This document shows, piece after piece, positions 17,865 through 26,925 of a stretch of DNA of 64,000 nucleotides. Within the stretch, counting starts at the first letter, position 1. Every line of letters begins with the position of its first letter. This DNA is from Leucobacter chromiireducens subsp. chromiireducens (GTDB lineage: Bacteria; Actinomycetota; Actinomycetes; Actinomycetales; Microbacteriaceae): NCBI RefSeq assembly GCF_016758255.1, contig NZ_QYAD01000003.1, positions 310,001 to 374,000 of the forward strand, read 5' to 3'. The position numbers were made by a program, and so were the translations under genes. Below the pieces are notes generated by a model, which saw nothing but the letters and a program-made list of their open reading frames with translations, was not told where the DNA came from and searched no databases.

Positions 17865-18536
17865 ATGGTGGGTGCCGTGACCCACGCAAGCGACACCGCA
17901 GACTCCGCATCCCCTCAGACCCCGGCCGTCGGGCCCGACATGACCCCGCAGCAGTACGGGGTGGGCGCCCGCTTCACGCTCTCCGTGTACGACTCCGACT
18001 ACGTGCGGATCATCCTCGGCGCGCTCGAGCAGGCCGACCGCACGGGCCTCACACTCGAGACGAACGACATCTCGACCTTCGTCGGTGGCACCGAGCAGCG
18101 CGTGCTCGAGTTTCTGCGCGACGTGATCGGCGCTGCGGCGGCGAGCGGTGCGCACATCTCCGCCGCGATCCTGCTCTCACGCGGCTGCCCGGGGGAACTC
18201 GCCTGCGCGCTCCCCGCCGGCGTGCCCGCGCTCGGCGCGGCCCCCGTATCGCTCGCCCCGGCTGGGGTGCGCGCCCGCGCACACTGGTCGCTCTATCCCC
18301 TGCTCGACGGGGGCAGCGAGGGTGACCACATGTCACCGATATACGCCGCCATCGAGGACGCGAAGACCGCAGGAATCTACTCGGGATCGGACCACTTCGC
18401 CACCCGCCTCGACGGCGATCTCGCCGCCGTGCTGCAAACCGCGGCGAACGGCTGGATCGGGGTGGGTGGTGTCGTGCAGCACGTCACCACCCACCTCACC
18501 GTGTCACTGAACAGCCCCACGCAGATCGCCGACTGA
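17865..18536 (+). CDS. YkoF-type thiamine/HMP-binding protein
   Basis: 223 residues (ATG 17865; an in-frame GTG at 17877 is an alternative). The protein holds two tandem ferredoxin-like YKOF domains: first YGVGARFTLSVYDSDYVRII with ISTFVGGTEQRVLEFLRD, second ARAHWSLYPLL with the companion HMSPIYAAIEDAK. YkoF of Bacillus binds thiamine and the HMP moiety. It is divergent from the riboswitch-controlled importer, sharing its upstream region, so the two act in the same salvage route. There is no signal peptide; it is cytoplasmic. The riboswitch itself is on the other strand and does not precede this gene. Confidence 0.85.
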   Translation: MVGAVTHASDTADSASPQTPAVGPDMTPQQYGVGARFTLSVYDSDYVRIILGALEQADRTGLTLETNDISTFVGGTEQRVLEFLRDVIGAAAASGAHISAAILLSRGCPGELACALPAGVPALGAAPVSLAPAGVRARAHWSLYPLLDGGSEGDHMSPIYAAIEDAKTAGIYSGSDHFATRLDGDLAAVLQTAANGWIGVGGVVQHVTTHLTVSLNSPTQIAD

Positions 18537-18563
18537 GCCGGCGCCGGGCGGGGGGCCGGGCGG

Positions 18564-20381
18564 CTACGCCTGCGAGGCTTCCCACCCGGCGTTCAGCGCC
18601 GCATAGCGCCCACCCGCTGCGATGAGCTCGGCCGGGCTCCCATCCTCGACCACTCGACCGTGCTCCATGACGAGCACGCGATCGGCGATCGCGACGGTCG
18701 AGAGGCGGTGCGCAATGATGATCGCGGTGCGATCGGCGAGGAGCCGCTGCAGCGCGTCTTGTACGAGCCGCTCGCTCGGCAGATCGAGCGAGGCGGTGGC
18801 CTCGTCGAGGATAAGCACCCGCGGATCAGCGAGGAAGGCGCGCGCGAACGAGATCAGCTGCCGCTGCCCCGCCGAGACGCGGCCGCCGCGCTTGTTCACG
18901 TCAGTGTCGTAGCCGTCGGGCAGCGCCTCGATGAAGGCGTCAGCCCCGACGGCGCGCGCCGCGGCGCGAATCTCCTCGGCGCTCGCGTCCGGTCGGCCGA
19001 GCGCGATGTTGTCGGCGACCGTACCGCTGAAGAGGTACGCCTCCTGCGTCACCATGACGATCGCGCGGCGCAGGTCCGCGGGGTCAAGCTCCCGCAGATC
19101 CACCCCGTCGAGCGACACCACACCGGTCGTCGGGTCGTAGAAGCGCGCCACAAGCTTCGCGAGCGTGGACTTGCCAGCGCCCGTCGTGCCCACAAGCGCA
19201 ACGGTCTGCCCCGCAGGAATCACGAGGTCGCAGTCGGCGAGCACGGTGCGCCCGCCGCCGTAGCCGAAGCTCACGCCGTCAAACTCAAGCTCACCGCGCG
19301 CGGCGGGGAGCGGGGTGGGGGCCTCCGGATCCCGCACTGTTGGATCTTCCTCGAGCACGCCCGACACCTTCTCGAGCGCCGCGGTGGCCGACTGATACGA
19401 GTTCAAGAACATCGCCACCTCCTCGATCGGACCGAAGAAGTTGCGCACGTAGAGCACAGCTGCGAGCAGCACGCCGATGGCGAGCGCCCCGTCGGCAACG
19501 CGCAGCGCACCCCACAGCAGCACCACGCCGATGGTCACGTTGGCGAGCAGAATGAGGCCCGGATCGAGCACCCCGAAGAGGCGGAACACGCGCAGGTTCG
19601 CCTGGCGGTAGTTCTCCGCTACGGTGCCGAACTCCTTGCGGTTGCGCGGCTCGCGGCGGAACGCCTGCACCGCCCGGATGCCCGTCATCGTCTCAACAAA
19701 CTGCACGATGAGGCGGGCGCTCACCACACGGGTGGCGCGGAACCCCTTTTGCGACTCGACCACGAACCAGCGCATCAGGATAACGAGCGGGATCCCCATG
19801 CCGAGCAGGATCAGGCCGCTGCGCCAATCGATGAGGAACAGCATGATGAGCGTGAAACTGCCGATGAGGATCGCGTCGATCAGCTCATTCAGACTGCCAT
19901 CGAGCAGCTCCTGGATCGACTCGAGGTCGCTCGTCTGGCGCGCAATGATGCGACCCGAGGTGTATCCCTCGTGGAATTCGAGGCTGAGGCGCTGCGTGTG
20001 CCGGAAGATCCGGATCCGCAGCTCCATCATCACGGCCTGCGTGAGCCGCGCGATGAGCACGATGTACCAACCGACCAACAGGGAGCCGAGCGTCCCCGTC
20101 ACGAGGAAGGCGAGCCCGATGCCGACCGCCGGCATCCAGTCGCCATCGTTCACCGCGCGCGGGAGTGCCTCGTCGATGCCGAAGGCGATGAGGGTGGGTC
20201 CCACGGCGCGCGCCGCCGTCGAGATGACAATGACGATCGCGGTGAGAGCGATCAGGCCCTTGAGCGGGCGCAGGATCGAGCCGAGCAGGCGGAGCGAGCG
20301 GCGGCGGATCGCGCGGCTCTCCTCGCGGGTGTACTGGTCGCGGTCTTCGCCGCTCGTGCCGTGCACGCTTGCGGGGCTCAT
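18564..20381 (-). CDS. ABC exporter half-transporter (membrane domain + ATPase), second subunit
   Basis: A 605-residue type IV half-transporter. Six membrane helices occupy residues about 40-320. The ATPase domain has Walker [12 protein letters not shown], a signature region degenerate to VSAGQRQLI, Walker [13 protein letters not shown] and the switch IIAHRLSTV. It overlaps the upstream half-transporter by 4 bases, so the two should form a heterodimer exporting lipids, peptides or drugs. This subunit keeps a complete catalytic Glu. Substrate not identifiable. Confidence 0.88.
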   Translation of the reverse strand: MSPASVHGTSGEDRDQYTREESRAIRRRSLRLLGSILRPLKGLIALTAIVIVISTAARAVGPTLIAFGIDEALPRAVNDGDWMPAVGIGLAFLVTGTLGSLLVGWYIVLIARLTQAVMMELRIRIFRHTQRLSLEFHEGYTSGRIIARQTSDLESIQELLDGSLNELIDAILIGSFTLIMLFLIDWRSGLILLGMGIPLVILMRWFVVESQKGFRATRVVSARLIVQFVETMTGIRAVQAFRREPRNRKEFGTVAENYRQANLRVFRLFGVLDPGLILLANVTIGVVLLWGALRVADGALAIGVLLAAVLYVRNFFGPIEEVAMFLNSYQSATAALEKVSGVLEEDPTVRDPEAPTPLPAARGELEFDGVSFGYGGGRTVLADCDLVIPAGQTVALVGTTGAGKSTLAKLVARFYDPTTGVVSLDGVDLRELDPADLRRAIVMVTQEAYLFSGTVADNIALGRPDASAEEIRAAARAVGADAFIEALPDGYDTDVNKRGGRVSAGQRQLISFARAFLADPRVLILDEATASLDLPSERLVQDALQRLLADRTAIIIAHRLSTVAIADRVLVMEHGRVVEDGSPAELIAAGGRYAALNAGWEASQA

Positions 20382-22231
20382 GCGCGGTCCTCCTCTCGGG
20401 GCTCCGGGGTTGTGGCAATCAAGTGTCTGTAGTGGGCGCTCTCGCGCAAGAGCTCGGTGTGCGTGCCGATCGCGATGATCTTGCCGTCACGCAACACGGC
20501 AACCCGGTCGGCCATCGATACGGTCGAGGGGCGGTGCGCGACGATAAGCGCGGTGGTGCCCTCGAGCACGCGACGAAGCGCGGCCTCAACGAGGGCCTCC
20601 GTGTCGACATCGAGCGCCGAGAGCGGGTCGTCGAGCACGAGCACATCGGGGGCGGCGGCCACCACGCGGGCGAGCGCGAGGCGCTGCCGCTGACCACCGG
20701 AGAGCGAAAGCCCTTCCTCGCCCACCTCGGTGTCGAGCCCCTCCGGGAGCTCGTAGGCAAAGCCGGCCTGCGCGACCTCGAGCGCTTCGGTGAGCACCGC
20801 GTCAGCCTCGGGGCTGGCGGGGTCGAGGTCGTCTCGGCCGAGCAGCACATTCTCGCGCACGGAGGCGGAGAACAGGATCGGTTCTTCGAACGCGACCCCG
20901 ATGCGGCGGCGCAGTTCTTCAAGCCGCAGTTCGCGCACATCGACCCCGTCGAGGGTCACCGCGCCGCCCGTCACGTCGAACAGGCGCGTCGGGAGCGTGG
21001 TCATGGTCGTCTTGCCCGAGCCCGTCGCGCCGACGAGTGCGAGGGTCTCCCCCGGGCGCAGCGCGAGGTCCACGCCGTCGAGCAGCGCAGGTTCCGATGC
21101 GGCGGCGTCCGGGTAGCGGAAGGTCACGTCGTGGAACACGAGTTCGCCGCGCGGCTCGGAGATGGTGCGGGGCGTCTCGGGATCCTGCACCGTGATCGGC
21201 GCGTCGAACACCTCGAAGATGCGATCGGTCGCCGTGCGCGTGTCAACGAGGAACGAGTAGAGGTACCCGAGCGACGACATCGGCCACTGGAGCGCAGCGG
21301 CCATCGCGAAGAACGCGACGAGCTCACCGACCGTGAGCAGGCCGTGCGCGGCAAGCCACACTCCCGTAATGAAGCAGGCGCCGAGCGCGAGAATCGGCAC
21401 AAGTTCGTGCCAGAACCAAAGCGCGCCCACCTCTTTCGCCTTACGCATCTCTGTCTCGCGCAGCGTCTCCGCGCGGCTGCGGAACTGGCCGAGCGCGTGG
21501 CCGCCGCGGCCGAACGCCTTCAGCACGCGGATGCCGTGCACGCTCTCTTCGACCGCGGTCGCGAGGTCGCCCGCCTGGTCCTGGCTGCGCCGAGACAGCA
21601 CACCGTAGCGCTGCTCGAAGCTGAACCCCACGATCCAGACCGGGATCGAGCAGATCACAAACACGGTGCCGAGCGCCCAGTGCCAGCGGAATAGCAGCGC
21701 CGCGCCGATCACAATGGTGAGCAGGTTGATGAGCAGCAGGATCAGGCCGAAGGCGAGCCACCGGCGAATGGTGCCGATGTCCTGCATCATGCGGCTGAGC
21801 AGCTGCCCCGACTGCCACCGGTCGTGGAACGCGACCGGGAGACGCTGCAGGCGATCGTAGAACGACTGGCGAATGCGGTACTCGATGCCCGTCGAGGGGG
21901 CGAGCACGAAGCGGCGACGCAGGAAGACCATCAGGGCTTCCAGCACGCCGAGGGCGAGCACGGCGAGCGTCGCCCACACGATTTGGCGGCGATCGCCGGT
22001 GGTGATGGGGCCGTCAACAGCCCACTGCAGCACGAGCGGAATGAGCAGGCTGGCAACTGCAGCGCCGAGCCCCACGAGCGCGCCGCCAATGAGGCGGGGC
22101 AGTGCGGGGCGGGCAAAGGGAAGGAGGCGCGCGAGGGCGCGAGCCGTCGACAGGCGAGGCGCCTGAACGGCTGCGTCGTCAGTGCCGGGGGTGGCGTCGT
22201 CTGCGGGCGACGCGGAAGCGTGAGAAGTCAT
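20378..22231 (-). CDS. ABC exporter half-transporter (membrane domain + ATPase), first subunit
   Basis: A 617-residue half-transporter with an N-terminal extension, six helices, and an ATPase domain: Walker [12 protein letters not shown], signature [15 protein letters not shown], then [15 protein letters not shown]. Here the residue after the Walker B aspartate is Asp (DDPLSALD), not the catalytic Glu. This subunit therefore contributes the degenerate ATP site of a heterodimeric exporter, as in TM287/288 or LmrCD. The start is about 90 bases downstream of a 20-codon leader ORF with a much better ribosome binding site, suggesting translation-coupled control. Confidence 0.88.
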   Translation of the reverse strand: MTSHASASPADDATPGTDDAAVQAPRLSTARALARLLPFARPALPRLIGGALVGLGAAVASLLIPLVLQWAVDGPITTGDRRQIVWATLAVLALGVLEALMVFLRRRFVLAPSTGIEYRIRQSFYDRLQRLPVAFHDRWQSGQLLSRMMQDIGTIRRWLAFGLILLLINLLTIVIGAALLFRWHWALGTVFVICSIPVWIVGFSFEQRYGVLSRRSQDQAGDLATAVEESVHGIRVLKAFGRGGHALGQFRSRAETLRETEMRKAKEVGALWFWHELVPILALGACFITGVWLAAHGLLTVGELVAFFAMAAALQWPMSSLGYLYSFLVDTRTATDRIFEVFDAPITVQDPETPRTISEPRGELVFHDVTFRYPDAAASEPALLDGVDLALRPGETLALVGATGSGKTTMTTLPTRLFDVTGGAVTLDGVDVRELRLEELRRRIGVAFEEPILFSASVRENVLLGRDDLDPASPEADAVLTEALEVAQAGFAYELPEGLDTEVGEEGLSLSGGQRQRLALARVVAAAPDVLVLDDPLSALDVDTEALVEAALRRVLEGTTALIVAHRPSTVSMADRVAVLRDGKIIAIGTHTELLRESAHYRHLIATTPEPREEDRA

Positions 22232-22323
22232 GATCCCTGATCGAAGAGTGCGCGCGAGTGCGGCGCGAAAGAAGCTGGAAGCGGGAGGGGCGGCAGCGCG
22301 CGAAGCGGCGGGCCGCGGGAAAC

Positions 22324-22386
22324 CTAATGTCCGGTCAGCAGGGTGCCCGGACGAGCGAGATCTGCTGCGGTGATGATTGACGCCAT
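22324..22386 (-). CDS. 20-residue leader peptide upstream of ABC exporter
   Basis: ATG at 22386, stop TAG at 22324-22326, encoding [20 protein letters not shown]. The ribosome binding site GAAAGGAG is placed ideally, about 7 bases before the ATG, and is far stronger than that of the exporter gene. It lies 92 bases upstream of the first exporter subunit, separated by a GC-rich stretch able to form stems (GCGGCCCGCCGC and neighbours). Position, size and strong initiation fit a regulatory leader peptide, possibly sensing ribosome stalling by an antibiotic or peptide. No product function is claimed. Confidence 0.55.
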   Translation of the reverse strand: MASIITAADLARPGTLLTGH

Positions 22387-22503
22387 GATCTGCTCCTTTC
22401 CGGGTCTTCGGGGATACCGAGAATTACCCTATCCGGGTGAGCGCGCGCCGCGCAAGCACCAATTCTGTGTGGTTCGGCGTGGTGTGCGCAGTAGCCTGGG
22501 CGC

Positions 22504-23736
22504 ATGACCGCCCGCCGATCCCCCTGGCTGTGGGGCGCCGCGACCCTGCTCGCGGTCGCGCTGCTTGCCGTCTCCGCCGCGCTCGGCGTCACCGTCTACG
22601 GCATGCCGGTGGTGGAGAGTCTCATGATTGCGGCCACGCAGTCGGCCGGGTTGCTCATCGCGCTACGCTTCCCCCGCTGGGGCCTCGCGGTGCTGACGAT
22701 TGCGGTGATCTCGGGGCTCACGCTCGCGCAGCCCACCGCCACGGCGCCCTGGCCTGTGCAGGTCACCTCCCTCCTCGCGCTCCTCGCGACGTACGTACTC
22801 GTCGCGCTCCACGGGCGGTGGCTGGCCGCGGTCGCGAGCGCCGCGCTCATCGGTATCACGGCGAGCGGTGTCGCCTCGGGCGCGGGGAACACCGTCCCGG
22901 GTGGCCCGATGGTGGCGAACCTCATCGTGCTGCTCGCGCTCTCCACGATCACGATCGGGATCACGACGCTGGTGCGCGCCGTCCGCGCGGCACGGGGTGA
23001 GCTCGCCGAGGCGCGCGAAGTCTCCGAACTCGAACTCGCGCGCCGCCAGATCGCCGAGGAGCGCACGCGCATCGCCCGCGAGATGCACGACGTGGTGGCG
23101 CACGGCATGTCGGTGATCCAGGTGCAGGCGGCGAGCGCGCGCTACCGCTTCCCGGAGATCGACGAGGCGGTAGCCGACGAATTCGACGAGCTCGCGGCAA
23201 CCGCCCGCACCGCGCTCGGCGAGATGCGCGCCCTGCTCGGCGTGCTGCGGGCCGACGACGGCGCCGAGCACGCGCCGCAGCCGGGCCTCGGCGACCTCCC
23301 CGAGCTCGTCGCCCGGTCGCGGGCGACGCTCACCGACCAGCTTCCCGGCTCCCTCGCCGCACGCATGGACCCCGTGTGCCAGCTCGCGGTCTACCGGGTG
23401 GTGCAGGAGTCGCTCGGCAACGCAGCCCGGCACGCCGCCGGAGCATCCGCCACGGTGTCGCTTGCCCCCGAGCCGCCGGCACCCGCAGTGCCCGCGGGCG
23501 TGCGGGTCATCGTGCAGAACGGAGCGCCGCCGGCCGACCGCACGGTGCGGGCCGCCCCCGACCCGAGTGGCCACGGCATCCGCGGCATGCGCGAGCGGGT
23601 CACCGCGCTCGGCGGTGCACTCTCCGCGGATCCCTCCCCCGGCGGCGGGTTCCAGGTCACCGCCCTGCTGCCCATCGTTCCGGGCACGCAGCTCACACTC
23701 CGCCATCCCGTTTCTCCCGAGGAGCCCTCCGCATGA
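22504..23736 (+). CDS. two-component sensor histidine kinase (HisKA_3)
   Basis: 410 residues. An N-terminal region of four to five membrane helices (to about residue 160) is followed by a dimerisation domain with the phospho-acceptor motif ARIAREMHDVVAHGMSVIQV-type sequence (RIAREMHDVVAH). The ATPase domain has VVQESLGNAARHA (N box) and GHGIRGMRERVTALGG (G boxes). This is the NarL-partner class. Its stop overlaps the start of the response regulator by ATGA. The signal is unknown; the sensor is membrane-embedded with almost no extracellular loop, so it may sense the membrane itself. Confidence 0.92.
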   Translation: MTARRSPWLWGAATLLAVALLAVSAALGVTVYGMPVVESLMIAATQSAGLLIALRFPRWGLAVLTIAVISGLTLAQPTATAPWPVQVTSLLALLATYVLVALHGRWLAAVASAALIGITASGVASGAGNTVPGGPMVANLIVLLALSTITIGITTLVRAVRAARGELAEAREVSELELARRQIAEERTRIAREMHDVVAHGMSVIQVQAASARYRFPEIDEAVADEFDELAATARTALGEMRALLGVLRADDGAEHAPQPGLGDLPELVARSRATLTDQLPGSLAARMDPVCQLAVYRVVQESLGNAARHAAGASATVSLAPEPPAPAVPAGVRVIVQNGAPPADRTVRAAPDPSGHGIRGMRERVTALGGALSADPSPGGGFQVTALLPIVPGTQLTLRHPVSPEEPSA

Positions 23737-24404
23737 CCATCTCCGTTCTCATCGTCGACGACCAGGCGATGGTGCGCGCGGGCTTCGCCGCGATCCTCGA
23801 TGCGCAGCCCGACCTCACCGTGGTGGGCCAGGCCGCAGACGGCGCCGAGGGGGTGGCGCTGTCGCACCGCCTCCGACCCGACGTCGTGCTGATGGACGTG
23901 CGCATGCCGGAGATGAACGGCCTCGAGGCAACGCGGGCACTCATGTCGCCGCCGGCGCGCGTCGACCATGTGCCGCGCGTCGTGATCCTCACCACCTTCG
24001 ACATTGACGAGTACGTGCACGAAGCCCTGGGTGCGGGAGCGAGCGGCTTCCTCCTCAAGGACGCACCCCCAGCCGACCTGGTGAACGCCGTGCGGGTGGT
24101 CGCCGCGGGCGATGCGCTGCTCGCCCCGAGCGTCACCCGTCGCCTCCTGGAGCGCTTCGCCGAGCAGCGCCCGCCGCGCGACACGCACGCGCTCCGACTC
24201 GCCGAGCTCACCGAACGCGAGCGCGAAATCCTGGTGCTCATTGGCGCGGGGCGTTCGAACACCGAGATCGCCGGCGAGCTGTTCATCGCCGAGCAGACGG
24301 TGAAGTCGCATGTCACGCGGATCTTCACGAAGTTGGGGCTGCGCGATCGTGTGCAGGCGGTGATCCTCGCTTACGACGCGGGCCTCGTCGAACCGGATCG
24401 CTAG
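23733..24404 (+). CDS. LuxR/NarL-family response regulator
   Basis: 223 residues. The receiver domain begins ISVLIVDDQAMVRAGF, with the phospho-acceptor Asp in DVVLMDVRMPEMNG and Lys in FLLKDAPP. The C-terminal LuxR HTH reads LTEREREILVLIGAGRSNTE and continues through TVKSHVTRIFTKLGLRDR. It forms a pair with the kinase just upstream. Likely targets are the divergent ABC exporter or the acyltransferase 105 bases downstream, by proximity only. Confidence 0.93.
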   Translation: MTISVLIVDDQAMVRAGFAAILDAQPDLTVVGQAADGAEGVALSHRLRPDVVLMDVRMPEMNGLEATRALMSPPARVDHVPRVVILTTFDIDEYVHEALGAGASGFLLKDAPPADLVNAVRVVAAGDALLAPSVTRRLLERFAEQRPPRDTHALRLAELTEREREILVLIGAGRSNTEIAGELFIAEQTVKSHVTRIFTKLGLRDRVQAVILAYDAGLVEPDR

Positions 24405-24508
24405 GCCGCACCCATACCCCGGTAGGGGGTCGAAAGCGCACCTCGGGGTGATGCCTGCGCGAGTTTCCTCGCGGGACTGTTCTTCCAGCACGTTGGAAGG
24501 ACCCTCGC

Positions 24509-25900
24509 ATGACCCTCGTATCGCCCGCGCCTCGTCGCGCGTCAGCCCCGCCCGCAGCGCCCCACGCTCCGCAGCCGGGCACCGCTCCCCTGACCGCCTC
24601 GCGCAGCGCGGCGCCCGGCCGCGATCGCGCGGTCGACCTGGTGCGCGCGGCCTGTCTCATCGCGGTCGTCGTGATGCACAGCCTCATGGTGGGCATCGGT
24701 ATCCGGGATGGTGAGGTGGTGCTCGAGAACGCGCTCGAATCATGGAGTGGCTTCACGGTGTTCTCGTGGTTCACGCAGATGATGCCACTGTTCTTCATCA
24801 TGGGCGGTTTCGCCTCCGCGACACACTTCCGTCGGGTGCGGGGTCGGGGCGTCGGAACCGCGCCGTACCTCGCGACCCGCATGCGCCGCCTCCTCCCCGT
24901 GCCACTCGCCGCCGCCGTGGCCGTCACCGCCACGCTCGCCGCATTGAGCGCCGCCGGTCTGTCCCCCGAACTCGTCGCCACCGCCGGTTGGCGCATCAGC
25001 CAGCCGCTGTGGTTCCTCGGGGTCTACGTGCTCTGCACGGCGTTCGTGCCGCTCGGGCTCCGCCTGCACGAACGCGCCCCCGTCGCCACACTTATTTCGA
25101 TCGGGATCGGGATCGCGGCCGTCGACGCCGTCCGATTCCTCAGCGGGGTGGACGCGATTGGCTTCGCGAACCTGCTCTTCGTGTGGCTGTTCGTGCAGCA
25201 ACTGGGGTTCTGGCTCGCGGACGGCCGGGTGCCTTCACTCCGCGTTGCCGGCTGGGCAGTTGTTGGGCTCGCCGCGCTCATGCTCACGGGGCTCAGCCCG
25301 GCGAACCTGTACGAGGCGCTCAACCCACCCACCGCCGCCCTCGCGCTCCTCGGGGTGGTGCAGCTGGCACTCTTCGCGCGTTTCCGCCCGGCGCTCGCGG
25401 CGTGGGCTGAGTCGCCACGCGTGCAGCGCTGCTCTGATGCACTGAACGGCGCCTCAATGACCGTGTACGCCTGGCACATGCCCGTCGTGGTGCTGCTCGC
25501 CGGGGCCACGCTTGCAGCCGGCTCACTCGGAGGTGCTGCCGCGCTGATCCCCGATCCGCTCTCCGCAGCATGGTGGCTCGGCCGCCCGGCGTGGCTGCTC
25601 GCCGCAGCGCTCGCGGTCGCCGCGGTGATGCCGCTCGTGCACCGCTGGGAGCGCCGCCCGTCTGCCGCACCGGTCAGCGCACAGCCGATCCGAGTGGCGG
25701 CCGCGGTGCTGTGCGGCGCGGGTGGCGTGCTCGTGGTGCTCGCCACCGGCGGCGCACTCTGGGCCTGGGCTGCCGGCGCGATCCTGCTCGCCCTGGGCAC
25801 CCGTGCGGTGACGGCCCGGGCGGCGACCAGGCCCCCGGCTTCTCCCCGTCCCCCTGCCCACCCCCACTCGATCGGGGTCACTTCGGCAGGGTGTCGCTGA
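24509..25900 (+). CDS. acyltransferase-3 family membrane protein
   Basis: 463 residues with about ten to twelve membrane helices after a Pro/Ala-rich N-terminal 45 residues. The motif GRDRAVDLVRAACLIAVVVM with the following H is the acyltransferase-3 start (normally R-x10-H). FFIMGGFASATHF and MTVYAWHMPVV match further family positions. Such enzymes move acyl groups onto sugars or other molecules at the membrane. It follows the response regulator gene on the same strand. Its last ten codons form one arm of a 26-bp inverted repeat and its stop codon lies in the loop. Confidence 0.8.
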   Translation: MTLVSPAPRRASAPPAAPHAPQPGTAPLTASRSAAPGRDRAVDLVRAACLIAVVVMHSLMVGIGIRDGEVVLENALESWSGFTVFSWFTQMMPLFFIMGGFASATHFRRVRGRGVGTAPYLATRMRRLLPVPLAAAVAVTATLAALSAAGLSPELVATAGWRISQPLWFLGVYVLCTAFVPLGLRLHERAPVATLISIGIGIAAVDAVRFLSGVDAIGFANLLFVWLFVQQLGFWLADGRVPSLRVAGWAVVGLAALMLTGLSPANLYEALNPPTAALALLGVVQLALFARFRPALAAWAESPRVQRCSDALNGASMTVYAWHMPVVVLLAGATLAAGSLGGAAALIPDPLSAAWWLGRPAWLLAAALAVAAVMPLVHRWERRPSAAPVSAQPIRVAAAVLCGAGGVLVVLATGGALWAWAAGAILLALGTRAVTARAATRPPASPRPPAHPHSIGVTSAGCR

Positions 25901-25937
25901 GCGCATCCGCACGACACCCTGCCGAAGTGACCCCGAT
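25871..25937. terminator. perfect 26-bp inverted repeat between convergent genes, probable bidirectional terminator
   Basis: Arms at 25871-25896 and 25912-25937 are perfect reverse complements (ATCGGGGTCACTTCGGCAGG then GTGTCG, and its complement), with a 15-base loop. The stop codon of the acyltransferase (25898-25900) sits in the loop. It lies between two convergent genes, so it can end transcription from both sides. It has no U-tract, as is common in high-GC actinobacteria. The long exact arms also fit a repeated intergenic palindrome family. Confidence 0.75.
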
Positions 25938-25968
25938 TCAGGAGGAACGGGGCGGAGGGCGGGACGGG

Positions 25969-26925
25969 TTAGAAGGCGAACGCCAGGCCGAGCAGCACGC
26001 CGTAGACGAGGCCCGCGAGGCTCGTGAGCTGCAGCACGAGGATGAGCTCCTTCGGCGTCTTCGCGGTGAGCACGATCAGGATGCACGGGGCGACGATGAG
26101 CAGCACCAGCCACACAAGCACCATGCCCGGGTGCGCGAAGCCGAACACCGCGGGCACCACAAACGGCAGCAGGAGGCACACGACGAAGAGGATCCGCGAG
26201 GCGCGGTCCCCCATGCGCACCGCGAGCGTCTTCTTGCCGGCAAGCTTGTCCGTAGGGATGTCGCGAACGTTGTTCACGATGAGCACCGCCACCGCGAAGA
26301 AGCCCACGCCGGCGCCCGCAAACCACGCCTCCTGCGTCTGCACGTCCGTCTGCAACCACACCGTGCCGACCGTGGCGACGAGGCCGAAGAAGATGAACAC
26401 GACCACCTCGCCGAGGCCCGCGTAACCATACGGACGCTTGCCGCCCGTGTAAAACCACGCGGCGACAATGGCGACCGCGCCGAGCGCGAGGAACCACCAG
26501 CGACCGCTCAGCGCGACCGCGACGAGGCCGGCCACCGCGGCGAGGCCGAAGAAGGTGAGTGCCGTGACGAGTACGTGCTTCGGGTTGACGAGCCCGGAGC
26601 CGGTCAACCGGGCGGGGCCCACGCGGAACTCATCGGTGCCGCGCACGCCATCTGAGTAGTCGTTCGCGTAGTTCACGCCGATCTGCAGGAACACGGCCAC
26701 CACGAGCGCGAGGAGCGTGAGCGGCCAGGAGAAACCCTGCACCATGTGCGCGATACCGGCACCGGCCGCAACGGGCGCGACGGCCAACGGGAGCGTGCGC
26801 AGGCGCGCACCGCCCACCCAGTTGCGCCACGTGATGCGCGGCTCAGCTCCCGCAGCAACGCGCTGCTCCGCCGCCGCGCGCACCGCCGGGTTGCCCGACT
26901 TCCGTCGATCCTTCGCCTGGTTCAC
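25969..26925 (-). CDS. menA: 1,4-dihydroxy-2-naphthoate polyprenyltransferase
   Basis: A 318-residue UbiA-superfamily membrane enzyme with about nine helices. The first aspartate-rich motif is NYANDYSDGVRGTD, and the second is in VRDIPTDKLAGKKTLAVRMG. It attaches the long isoprenyl chain from the synthase at 7,858 to 1,4-dihydroxy-2-naphthoate, releasing CO2. The start overlaps the end of menE by 4 bases, so menE-menA is one unit. Convergent with the acyltransferase gene. Confidence 0.93.
   Translation of the reverse strand: MNQAKDRRKSGNPAVRAAAEQRVAAGAEPRITWRNWVGGARLRTLPLAVAPVAAGAGIAHMVQGFSWPLTLLALVVAVFLQIGVNYANDYSDGVRGTDEFRVGPARLTGSGLVNPKHVLVTALTFFGLAAVAGLVAVALSGRWWFLALGAVAIVAAWFYTGGKRPYGYAGLGEVVVFIFFGLVATVGTVWLQTDVQTQEAWFAGAGVGFFAVAVLIVNNVRDIPTDKLAGKKTLAVRMGDRASRILFVVCLLLPFVVPAVFGFAHPGMVLVWLVLLIVAPCILIVLTAKTPKELILVLQLTSLAGLVYGVLLGLAFAF

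Noticed and set aside
18660-20432. Long plus-strand frame across the ABC half-transporter
   Set aside because: Mirror of the real gene; high in Arg, His, Glu; no motif.
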